DNA of 64,000 nucleotides, from positions 186,001 to 250,000 of the forward strand of contig NZ_QODK01000002.1 of assembly GCF_003324485.1 (NCBI RefSeq), given 5' to 3'. Source of the stretch: Cohaesibacter intestini (GTDB lineage: Bacteria > Pseudomonadota > Alphaproteobacteria > Rhizobiales > Cohaesibacteraceae). Shown piece after piece: positions 13,078 through 20,559 of this stretch. Positions within the stretch are counted from its first letter, which is position 1; the number at the start of each line of letters is the position of its first letter. The translations under genes and the position numbers were made by a program. Below the pieces are notes generated by a model, which had not been told where the DNA came from, ran no database searches, and worked only from the letters and a program-made list of their open reading frames with translations.

Positions 13078-13875
13078 ATGGCTGACATTCTCAAGAAGAT
13101 CGAACTTTACAAGCGCGAGGAAATTGCCGCTGCCAAGGCTGTGGCAACGCTTGATGACCTCAAGGCACAGATTGCCGGTCAGGCCCCGGTGCGCGGTTTT
13201 TACAACGCGCTGAAAGCCAAAGTTGATGCGGGCCTCTATGCACTGATTGCTGAAGTGAAGAAAGCAAGCCCGTCCAAAGGCCTGATCCGGGCCGATTTTG
13301 ACCCGCCAAAGCTCGCCAAAGCCTATGAAGATGGCGGTGCGGCCTGTCTGTCCGTGCTCACAGATACGCCCAGCTTTCAGGGGCATCCCGACTTTCTGGT
13401 GGCGGCTCGCAATGCGGTTTCCTTGCCTGCTCTGCGCAAGGATTTCCTCTATGAACCCTATCAGGTCTATGAGGCCCGCGCATGGGGCGCAGACTGCATT
13501 CTGATCATCATGGCATCTGTCACCAATGAGGAAGCCAAGGCATTGGAAGAAACCGCCTTTGCACTGGGCATGGATGTGTTGATCGAAGTCCACAACGCCG
13601 AAGAGCTGGACCGCGCTTTAGAGCATCTGACCTCACCGCTGCTTGGCATCAACAACCGCAATCTCAAGACCTTTGAGACCAGCCTGCAAACCTCAATCGA
13701 CCTTGCGCCACGGGTGCCGGACGACAAATTGCTGGTTGGTGAAAGCGGCCTCTTCACGCCAGACGATCTCGCCATGCTGGCCAGCAAGGCCCGGATCGAG
13801 ACATTCCTGATCGGCGAAAGTCTGATGCGTCAGGACGATGTGACCAAAGCGACCCGCGATTTGCTGGCCCGCTAG
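13078..13875 (+). CDS. trpC: Indole-3-glycerol phosphate synthase
   Basis: TIM-barrel enzyme that closes the indole ring in tryptophan synthesis. The 265-residue protein shows the N-terminal [19 protein letters not shown], the catalytic region [19 protein letters not shown], the [20 protein letters not shown] segment, and [10 protein letters not shown] with [11 protein letters not shown] at the phosphate site. It is a monofunctional TrpC, not fused to TrpF. The gene lies between trpD and moaC, 36 bases before the latter, in the same orientation. Confidence 0.97.
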   Translation: MADILKKIELYKREEIAAAKAVATLDDLKAQIAGQAPVRGFYNALKAKVDAGLYALIAEVKKASPSKGLIRADFDPPKLAKAYEDGGAACLSVLTDTPSFQGHPDFLVAARNAVSLPALRKDFLYEPYQVYEARAWGADCILIIMASVTNEEAKALEETAFALGMDVLIEVHNAEELDRALEHLTSPLLGINNRNLKTFETSLQTSIDLAPRVPDDKLLVGESGLFTPDDLAMLASKARIETFLIGESLMRQDDVTKATRDLLAR

Positions 13876-13911
13876 GGTTTGCGGCAGCTTGACTGACGGG
13901 AGGATCACCAT

Positions 13912-14397
13912 ATGAGCGAAGCCAAACTGACCCATATCGACGAAAGCGGTGCGGCCCATATGGTCGATGTCTCGGACAAGGTGCCGACAAGCCGGATTGC
14001 CATTGCCTCGGGCCAGATCCGCATGAAGCGCGAGACCCTTGACCTGATCACCTCGGGCCAAGCCAAGAAAGGCGACGTGCTGGCCACCGCCCGCATCGCC
14101 GGCATCATGGCCGCCAAACGAACCCATGAGTTGATCCCGCTCTGTCACCCTTTGGCCCTGTCCAAGGTGTCTGTGGAGTTTGAAACCATTGAAGACCTGC
14201 CGGGCATCCGCGTCACCGCGATGGCCAAGCTGACCGGACAAACCGGCGTCGAAATGGAAGCCCTCACGGCGGCCTCCATCGCCTGCCTGACCATTTATGA
14301 CATGGCCAAGGCTGCAGACAAGGGCATGGTGATCGACGCGGTGCGTTTGCTTGAAAAAACTGGCGGCAAATCCGGTCCATGGCAGGCTGCATCCTAA
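13912..14397 (+). CDS. moaC: Cyclic pyranopterin monophosphate synthase
   Basis: Acts with MoaA to make cyclic pyranopterin monophosphate, the first intermediate of molybdenum cofactor. The 161-residue length is normal. Motifs include the [14 protein letters not shown] region, [20 protein letters not shown] with HPL, and the active-site [20 protein letters not shown] followed by [20 protein letters not shown] lies eight bases before the ATG. It is followed by moeA 43 bases later. The pairing of trpDC with moaC-moeA is a conserved alphaproteobacterial operon. Confidence 0.97.
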   Translation: MSEAKLTHIDESGAAHMVDVSDKVPTSRIAIASGQIRMKRETLDLITSGQAKKGDVLATARIAGIMAAKRTHELIPLCHPLALSKVSVEFETIEDLPGIRVTAMAKLTGQTGVEMEALTAASIACLTIYDMAKAADKGMVIDAVRLLEKTGGKSGPWQAAS

Positions 14398-14440
14398 GCC
14401 AGATACGCGATAAGAAAGAATCATCATTGGGAGGCTCATC

Positions 14441-15643
14441 ATGTCCTTGATGCCGGTTGAAGAAGCCCAGAAGCGCCTGCTTGCATCCATTCCCACGCCC
14501 GGCACGCAAGACGTGGTCTTGGCGGAAGCCCATGGGCGCATTTTGGCCGAAGATCTCGCAGCCCATCGCGACCAGCCGCCTTTTGCAGCCTCCGCGATGG
14601 ATGGCTATGCGGTCCGCTCCGCCAACATCAAGGATCTGCCAACCAAGCTGCAAGTGGTCGGCGAAGTACCGGCAGGCACCCTCTTCCCCGACAGTCTACA
14701 CAATTGGGAAGCGGTGCGCATATTCACCGGTGCCCCGGTGCCTGAAGGCGCGAATGCCATCCTTATTCAGGAAAATGCCGAGCGCGATGGTGCCTTTGTC
14801 ATGGCTTTGGAAGCGGTCACTGAAGGGCAATATATTCGCCCCGCTGGCATGGACTTCAAACGCGGCGACGTGTTGATCAGGGCTGGCACCAGACTGACCG
14901 CGGGCAATCTGGCACTTGCTGCAGCCATGAACCGCCCCAGTGTCAAAGTCCGCATGCGTCCAAAGGTGGCAATCCTCGCCACAGGTGATGAACTGATATT
15001 GCCGGGGGAAAATCCGCGCCCGGAACAGATCGTCGCCTCCAATACATTTGGCGTCGCAGCTTTGGCCAGCGAGGCTGGAGCCGACATTCTTGATCTGGGA
15101 CTGGTCGGTGATGACAAGACAGCGATCGCAGCCAAGGTAGAACAAGCCCGCGCTGCCGGGGCCGATATTCTGGTGACCAGTGGTGGCGCGTCCGTCGGGG
15201 ACCATGATCTGGTGCAAGATGCGCTGACAGAGGCAGGCATGACGCTTGATTTCTGGCGCATTGCCATGCGACCGGGCAAACCCTTGATGGCAGGCAAACT
15301 GGACGCCATGCAGGTGATCGGACTTCCCGGCAATCCGGTCTCAGCTATGGTCTGCGCTCTGCTCTTCCTGTGTCCGCTTATCCGCGCCATACAGGGCGAT
15401 ACTGATCCGCTGCTGGTCGAGACAGCCGCTTTGGGCGGCCCGGTTGCCGCCAACGACAAACGCCAGAGTTATCTGCGCGCCAGCCTCAGCCGCAATGCTC
15501 AAGGTGGCCTGATTGCCACGCAGTTCACCGGTCAGGATAGCGCCATGCTGGCAGGCTTTGCCCGCGCCGATTGCCTGCTGATCCGCCCGCCCCATGCGGC
15601 AGCCGTGGACGCAGGCATGCCCTGCCAGATCATCCGGCTTTAA
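14441..15643 (+). CDS. moeA: Molybdopterin molybdotransferase MoeA
   Basis: Inserts molybdenum into adenylylated molybdopterin. The 400-residue protein has the N-terminal MPVEEAQKRLL, the conserved RDQPPFAASAMDGYAVRSA, the RIFTGAPVPEGANAILIQE loop, the central MoCF-binding domain (ATGDELILPGE and LVTSGGASVGDHDLVQDAL), then KPLMAGKL and GLPGNPVSAMVCALLF. The C-terminal barrel domain ends at PCQIIRL. A GGGAGG precedes the ATG. It is the last gene of the trpD-trpC-moaC-moeA unit and is followed by a terminator. In relatives lexA comes directly next; here about 17 kb intervene. Confidence 0.96.
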   Translation: MSLMPVEEAQKRLLASIPTPGTQDVVLAEAHGRILAEDLAAHRDQPPFAASAMDGYAVRSANIKDLPTKLQVVGEVPAGTLFPDSLHNWEAVRIFTGAPVPEGANAILIQENAERDGAFVMALEAVTEGQYIRPAGMDFKRGDVLIRAGTRLTAGNLALAAAMNRPSVKVRMRPKVAILATGDELILPGENPRPEQIVASNTFGVAALASEAGADILDLGLVGDDKTAIAAKVEQARAAGADILVTSGGASVGDHDLVQDALTEAGMTLDFWRIAMRPGKPLMAGKLDAMQVIGLPGNPVSAMVCALLFLCPLIRAIQGDTDPLLVETAALGGPVAANDKRQSYLRASLSRNAQGGLIATQFTGQDSAMLAGFARADCLLIRPPHAAAVDAGMPCQIIRL

Positions 15644-15665
15644 AAGAAACATCATGTGAAACGAA

Positions 15666-15697
15666 AAAAGGCTGCCCCATTGATGAGACAGCCTTTT
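15666..15697 (+). terminator. Terminator of the trp-moa-moe unit
   Basis: The arms AAAAGGCTG and CAGCCTTTT with a 14-base loop, 22 bases after moeA. The A/T-rich flanks allow it to serve the converging fpr gene as well. Confidence 0.8.
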
Positions 15698-15720
15698 CTC
15701 AATCATGATCGGGTCAAGAC

Positions 15721-16551
15721 CTAGTCGACAAAAGCGCGTTCAACCACAAAGGTTGCCGGACGCGCATTGGAGCCTTCCTCAAGACCAAAATCTTCAAGCA
15801 CTTTCTTGGTGTCATTGAGCATCGCCATCGAGCCGCAAATCATGCCACGGTCGGTTTCCGGATTGATCGGCGGTACACCGAGATCCTCAAACAGCTTGCC
15901 CGATGTCATCAGGTCGGTGATGCGACCCATACGGGGGAACTCCTCGCGGGTGACCGAGTTGTAGAGAACCAGCTTCTCAGCCGCAAACTCACCGATCAGC
16001 GGATCGCTCTTGCACAACTCAAACAGCTCTTCGCCATATTTCAGCTCGTCAATCTCGCGGCAGGTATGGGTCAGGATCACCTGATCGAATTTCTCATAGG
16101 TTTCCGGATCGCGCATCAGCGACGCGAAAGGTGCAATGCCCGTGCCGGTCGAGAACATGTAAAGACGCTTACCCGGAATCAACGCATCATTGACCAGCGT
16201 ACCAGTCGGCTTCTTGCGCATCAGGATGGTGTCGCCGGGCTGGATCTTTTGCAGATGCTCGGTCAGCGGGCCATCCGGCACCTTGATCGAATAGAATTCC
16301 ACTTCCTCATCCCAAGACGGGCTGGCGATGGAATAGGCACGGAAAACGGGACGCTCGGCATTCGGCAGGCCAATCATCACGAACTCGCCGGAGCGGAACC
16401 GGAAGGATGCCGGACGGGTAATCCGGAACTTGAACAGACGATCCGTATAATGTTCGACTTCGGTCACCGTTTCGGCAAAGACATTGGCCGGAATCGGAAA
16501 GACCGATTTGCTCGCAGCAAGGGCTTCAACGGCCTCGGCTTGTTGCGTCAT
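15721..16551 (-). CDS. fpr: Ferredoxin/flavodoxin-NADP reductase
   Basis: FAD enzyme that exchanges electrons between NADPH and ferredoxin or flavodoxin. The 276-residue protein is of the bacterial type. It has the FAD-binding RAYSIASP, the EFYSIKVPDGPLTEHLQ segment, the NADP-binding FSTGTGIAPFASLMRDPET with VILTHTCREIDEL, CGSMAMLNDTK, and a C-terminal FVVERAFVD tail. A GAGGAG ribosome-binding site precedes the start. It lies downstream of the sulfite reductase operon on the same strand, 384 bases away. Supplying reduced ferredoxin to CysI is a sensible guess from context but is not shown by the sequence. Confidence 0.93.
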   Translation of the reverse strand: MTQQAEAVEALAASKSVFPIPANVFAETVTEVEHYTDRLFKFRITRPASFRFRSGEFVMIGLPNAERPVFRAYSIASPSWDEEVEFYSIKVPDGPLTEHLQKIQPGDTILMRKKPTGTLVNDALIPGKRLYMFSTGTGIAPFASLMRDPETYEKFDQVILTHTCREIDELKYGEELFELCKSDPLIGEFAAEKLVLYNSVTREEFPRMGRITDLMTSGKLFEDLGVPPINPETDRGMICGSMAMLNDTKKVLEDFGLEEGSNARPATFVVERAFVD

Positions 16552-16935
16552 AACAAACTCCTCTTGTCATTCTCTAACCAGTCCAGCAGCTTTTTCTTCA
16601 AGCGCTTCATCTACTGGCCGTGGGTGTTCTAAAAATGCAAGCACTGTCAGCGAGCGCGCGTCCTCTCGAACAAGATGATCCCACCTCATTCCAACACGAC
16701 GACAACAGCCTTTGCCCTGTCTATGGTCAGGTGACCGCAAAAACCTTGATCTTTATCACCCGACCTCATTGTCTGGTGAAAAAGTTCATGAAAGCTTCAT
16801 ATATTCAAAAGCAATCAAAGGTGGCAAGCGACCATTGGTCACAGGGCCCATCCGCAGAACTGCGATGGAGGTCCGGTGCCCTGATATCGTTTTGGCGGGC
16901 AAAGTGCAACTAGCCTTATCGCCGCCGAAGGAAAA
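16552..16935. other. Intergenic region between fpr and the DUF934 gene
   Basis: 384 bases that should carry the fpr promoter and the end of the cys transcript. The open frame at 16620-16913 on the plus strand has no homology that I recognise and no good ribosome-binding site. I see no strong hairpin or RNA gene. Confidence 0.4.
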
Positions 16936-17472
16936 TCAGCTCCTTCTTTGGCGCAGCCAAGTCCGGCTGGCAATTGGCGCGTCACCCTCATGGGCGGTCG
17001 GTTGGTAATAGTTGGTCACTTCGGGCCACTCACCCCGTTCGAGGCCAGCCCGCACCTTGTCACTGGTAATCAGGAAGCTGTCGACACCACAACGCTCAAG
17101 AAACGGCATCTGGTCGAGGATAAAATGCCCCACCGCACGGATTTCACCCTTGTAGCCATAGCGCTCCTTGAGCAACCGGGCTGAGGAAAATCCGCGCCCA
17201 TCGGAAAAGGCCGGAAAGGAGATGGCAATCAGCGCAATGCCATCGAGATAAGGGGCCAGAGCCTCAACATCATCGCCGGGCTCGACACTAACCCCGAAAC
17301 ATTGCGGCAGGTTGGCCCGCAACTCAAGCAACCGAATGGCTTCGGCAAAGGTCAGAATGGGACGATCGACATCTACAGGCGACTGGTCGCCTTCCAACAT
17401 CTGCCATTTGTTTTCATGAAACGCCCGGTCCTTGTAAAGAGGCGCTCTGTGCTGGTTGTTTTTCGCAGTCAT
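16936..17472 (-). CDS. DUF934 domain-containing protein of the sulfite reductase operon
   Basis: A 178-residue protein. The pattern PILTFAEAIRLLE, then GDDVEALAPYLDGIALIAIS, FPAFSDGRGFSSARLLKERY and GEIRAVGHFILDQMPFLERC is the DUF934 signature. DUF934 proteins are almost always encoded with cysI or cysH in proteobacteria and are presumed accessory factors of assimilatory sulfate reduction; no reaction is established. The ATG at 17472 has GAGG eight bases upstream and lies 17 bases after the cysH stop. This makes it the last gene of the DUF2849-cysI-cysH-DUF934 operon. Confidence 0.9.
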   Translation of the reverse strand: MTAKNNQHRAPLYKDRAFHENKWQMLEGDQSPVDVDRPILTFAEAIRLLELRANLPQCFGVSVEPGDDVEALAPYLDGIALIAISFPAFSDGRGFSSARLLKERYGYKGEIRAVGHFILDQMPFLERCGVDSFLITSDKVRAGLERGEWPEVTNYYQPTAHEGDAPIASRTWLRQRRS

Positions 17473-17489
17473 AGTCAGTCCTCTTACCA

Positions 17490-18197
17490 TCAGATATGCA
17501 ATCCGCACTCGGTCTTGTCGGAACCCTTCCAACGGCCGGCGCGCGCATCTTCGCCGTCTTCTACCGGGCTGGTGCAAGGGGCGCAACCAATCGACAGATA
17601 GCCCCGTGGCACAAGTGGATGACCCGGCAGGCTATGCGCCTTGATATAAGCTGCTACATCCTTCGGACCCCAGGAGGCCAGAGGATTGACTTTCATCTTG
17701 TCGCCATCAAGCTCGAACACATTCAGATCTGCCCGATCATTGGTCTGGAAGCGTTTCCGTCCGGTGATCCAGCCTGAATAGTTTCTCATCACACGGGCCA
17801 ATGGCACGGTTTTGCGCAGATCACAGCAGGCATCCTGACTGGTGATCCAAAGCGCCCCTCTTGGGTCTTTTTCCTTCAGATCATCCGGGTCCGGTGTTAC
17901 CGCCTGCAAGTTGGTCAGTCCGAAATGCTCTTTCAACTGATCGCGATAATGCAGCGTGTCATAGAAATGCTTGCCCGTATCGATGAAAAGAACCGGATAG
18001 GACGGATCTATCTCGGCAATCATGTGCAACAGAACAACCGAGTCCGCACCAAAGGAAGAAACCAGAGGCACTTGCGCTCTGCCGCCACGCCCCGCCAGCC
18101 AGCGCAACACTGCTTGCGGTGCCTCGGAGCCGAAGGCCTCGTTCAGGCTGTCGACACCCGTCTGATCGGGCACTTGAAACTGTTTGCTCTCACTCAT
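17490..18197 (-). CDS. cysH: Assimilatory adenylyl-sulfate (APS) reductase
   Basis: Reduces activated sulfate to sulfite in the cytoplasm. The 235-residue protein has the nucleotide-binding VSSFGADSVVLLHMI, the IDTGKHFYDTL loop, and the catalytic C-terminal cysteine in TECGLHI (Cys231). It also has two extra cysteine pairs, DACCDLRK (124-125) and GCAPC (205, 208). By known family rules these bind a 4Fe-4S cluster and mark APS rather than PAPS as substrate. The start at 18197 has GAGGGG just upstream and lies seven bases after the cysI stop, so the two are tightly coupled. Confidence 0.94.
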   Translation of the reverse strand: MSESKQFQVPDQTGVDSLNEAFGSEAPQAVLRWLAGRGGRAQVPLVSSFGADSVVLLHMIAEIDPSYPVLFIDTGKHFYDTLHYRDQLKEHFGLTNLQAVTPDPDDLKEKDPRGALWITSQDACCDLRKTVPLARVMRNYSGWITGRKRFQTNDRADLNVFELDGDKMKVNPLASWGPKDVAAYIKAHSLPGHPLVPRGYLSIGCAPCTSPVEDGEDARAGRWKGSDKTECGLHI

Positions 18198-18204
18198 AAG
18201 CCCC

Positions 18205-19875
18205 TCACGCTGCTTTCTGGTCGCTTGGATAAAGCGCTTCCTTGAAAGGCTTTGGTCCGACCCGACGATAGGCATCGATGAAACGCTCGTCGTCCGACAG
18301 GCGCAGCCCGATATAGGTATCAATCACGGCCTCGATGGCATCAGTCAGTTCGGCAGCCGGGAAACCACGGCCAAGGATGGCACCAATCGAGGTGTTTTCG
18401 TCCGATGATCCGCCAAGGGTGATCTGGTAAAGCTCTTCGCCCTTGCGATCGACACCAAGAATGCCGATATGGCCCACATGGTGGTGACCACAGGCATTGA
18501 TGCAGCCCGAGATATTCAGTTTCAGATCGCCAATCTGCTTCTGGCGTTCAATGGCACCAAGACGCTCGGAAATATCCTGTGCGACCGGGATTGAGCGCGC
18601 ATTGGCCAGAGCGCAATAGTCTAGCCCCGGGCAAGCGATGATGTCGGTCACCAGCCCGACATTGGCCTCGGCCAGATCCACCGTCACCAGCGCCTGATAG
18701 ATGGCATAGAGATCTTCCTTCGCCACATGGGGCAGAACCAGATTCTGCGCGTGACTGACCCGCACTTCGTCATAGCCATATTGGCTGGCGAGATCGGCCA
18801 CCAAATGCATTTGTTCCGCAGTCGCATCCCCCGGCACGCCACCGACGGGCTTCAAGGAGACCGTGACGCTAACATGGTCGGACACCTTGTGGCCGTGAGT
18901 ATTCTGACTCACCCACTGGGAAAAGCCGGCATCCCGCGCCCGGGTCTCGGCCAGCTTGGCCACGCCGGCTGACGCATCGCGCAGCTTCGGCATGGCGAAA
19001 TAGGCATCGATCCGCTCAATCTCTTCCTTGGGGATATCGAGGAAGGTCGACTTCACATGGGCATATTCCGCTTCGATATCGGCTTTCAATTGCTCCAGAC
19101 CCGTCTCGTGGACGAGGATCTTGATGCGTGCCTTATACTTGTTGTCGCGACGGCCATAGAGGTTATAGACGCGCAGAACGGCTTCGAGATAGCTCAGGAT
19201 ATCCTGCTCGGCGACGCCTTCGGCCACAAGCTTGGCAATCATCGGGGTACGCCCCTGCCCGCCACCGACATAGACATCAAAGCCAACGCCGCCATCGGTC
19301 AATTGCACCAGCTGCAAGCCAATGTCATGAACACGGATTGCCGCCCGGTCCTGTTTGGCTCCATTGATGGCGATCTTGAATTTACGCGGCAGAAAGCTGA
19401 ACTCCGGATGCAGGCTCGACCACTGGCGAATAATCTCCGCATAGACCCGTGGGTCAGCCACTTCATCATGGGCCGCACCGGCAAAGTGATCCGTCGTCAC
19501 GTTGCGGATACAGTTGCCTGATGTCTGGATCGCATGCATGTCCACTTCAGCCAGATCCTGTAAGATATCCGGCGTATCAGACAGCGACGGCCAGTTATAT
19601 TGAACATTCTGTCGGGTGGTGAAATGCGCATAGCCACGGTCATATTTGGTTGCGACATCGGCCAGGCGATGCAGCTGACGGCTATCGAGTGAGCCATAGG
19701 GAATGGCAACGCGCAGCATATAGGCATGGAGCTGGAGATACAGGCCATTCATCAGGCGCAAGGGCTTGAACTCATCTTCGGTCAGCTCACCGGAAACGCG
19801 GCGTTCAACCTGGCTGCGAAACTGCGCCACACGCTGGTTTACAAAGGCGGCATCGAATTCGTCATAACGATACAT
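18205..19875 (-). CDS. cysI: Nitrite/sulfite reductase hemoprotein (assimilatory sulfite reductase)
   Basis: Six-electron reduction of sulfite to sulfide at a coupled siroheme and 4Fe-4S centre. The 556-residue protein carries two ferredoxin-like/siroheme half-repeats. Visible motifs include YAHFTTRQNVQYNW, TSGNCIRNVTTDHFAG, and the cluster/siroheme cysteines in ACPGLDYC and ISGCINACGHHH. No flavoprotein CysJ lies nearby, so the electron donor is probably ferredoxin; the fpr gene downstream is consistent with this. It is preceded by the DUF2849 gene and followed by cysH with seven bases between them. Nitrite reduction cannot be excluded, but the operon argues for sulfite. Confidence 0.95.
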   Translation of the reverse strand: MYRYDEFDAAFVNQRVAQFRSQVERRVSGELTEDEFKPLRLMNGLYLQLHAYMLRVAIPYGSLDSRQLHRLADVATKYDRGYAHFTTRQNVQYNWPSLSDTPDILQDLAEVDMHAIQTSGNCIRNVTTDHFAGAAHDEVADPRVYAEIIRQWSSLHPEFSFLPRKFKIAINGAKQDRAAIRVHDIGLQLVQLTDGGVGFDVYVGGGQGRTPMIAKLVAEGVAEQDILSYLEAVLRVYNLYGRRDNKYKARIKILVHETGLEQLKADIEAEYAHVKSTFLDIPKEEIERIDAYFAMPKLRDASAGVAKLAETRARDAGFSQWVSQNTHGHKVSDHVSVTVSLKPVGGVPGDATAEQMHLVADLASQYGYDEVRVSHAQNLVLPHVAKEDLYAIYQALVTVDLAEANVGLVTDIIACPGLDYCALANARSIPVAQDISERLGAIERQKQIGDLKLNISGCINACGHHHVGHIGILGVDRKGEELYQITLGGSSDENTSIGAILGRGFPAAELTDAIEAVIDTYIGLRLSDDERFIDAYRRVGPKPFKEALYPSDQKAA

Positions 19876-19938
19876 GGTCTGGTCCTTGACTTGAAAATCC
19901 GTTAGGCGGCAATAGTGCGGCTTGCCCTATATGGTCAC

Positions 19939-20238
19939 TCAGTCCGCAGCCGTCGAAAATTGGCGCTCGAGAGGAATGGCATCAAAAGGCTGAATGGTTG
20001 GTCCGTCCGACCGGATACGCTCCCGCAGCCGGTCTGCCACAACGTGGCCATTGTCCTGTTTGCTTACCGGGATGACATCAAGACTGACAATCATATCGCT
20101 CTGCTCACCAAGCACGGTCTGAGCCTCATCGCTCGTGTCATAAAGCCGCGCGCCCTGAAGATCCTCGACCCAGTGATGCGCTGCCGCCAGATACACGACG
20201 ATGCCGTCAAGCAATCTATTGCCCGTTACAACAAACAT
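19939..20238 (-). CDS. DUF2849 domain-containing protein
   Basis: A 99-residue protein beginning MFVVTGNRLLDGIVVYL, with HHWVEDLQGARLYDTSDEA next, the usual DUF2849 pattern. These small proteins are encoded immediately before cysI in many alphaproteobacteria, often between cysG and cysI; their role is unknown. The start at 20238 has GGGAAG eight bases upstream and matches the family beginning, while a longer frame reaching 20406 has no such support. It is the first gene of the sulfite reductase operon here. cysG itself is not present. Confidence 0.85.
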   Translation of the reverse strand: MFVVTGNRLLDGIVVYLAAAHHWVEDLQGARLYDTSDEAQTVLGEQSDMIVSLDVIPVSKQDNGHVVADRLRERIRSDGPTIQPFDAIPLERQFSTAAD

Positions 20239-20471
20239 GCTGTTTCTTCCCAATGGTATGGCAGCCGGACAAGCGGCGCCCAAATACGGTGAAAAGGGGT
20301 ATTGAGTATCCCCTGCTGTCATTGTTGAACGAGATTTAATGGCTTTCCCACGCAGCAACAATGAAGAGACATGCGAAAGGCGAAAGCGATTTACCCACGC
20401 GGGCAAAGATCGAACGCCGTGCTACAGCAGACAGTCGGGATAAGATTTTATTCTATTCCCCCACACCACGA
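20239..20471. other. Leader of the cys operon
   Basis: About 230 bases upstream of the DUF2849 gene, between it and the terminator of the next minus-strand gene. It should hold the cys operon promoter. I see no riboswitch core, small gene or clear palindrome. Confidence 0.35.
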
Positions 20472-20513
20472 AAAAAGGCTTCCCGGCACGATGCGCCAGT
20501 GGGAAGCCTTTTT
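20472..20513 (-). terminator. Strong terminator of the 973-residue protein gene
   Basis: A 13-bp perfect stem (AAAAAGGCTTCCC with GGGAAGCCTTTTT) and a 16-base loop, with A/T runs at both sides, 46 bases after the stop codon. Confidence 0.88.
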
Positions 20514-20559
20514 CCTCTCTATCGATTCTGCCAAGCAGGCAGAGCCTTGTCCTTGAAGC

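Noticed and set aside
12355-13593. 412-residue open frame antisense to trpD-trpC
   Set aside because: Both sense genes are certain; the antisense translation looks like a codon shadow with no family match.
16620-16913. 97-residue frame between fpr and the DUF934 gene
   Set aside because: No ribosome-binding site or recognisable domain, and the frame fits neither neighbour.
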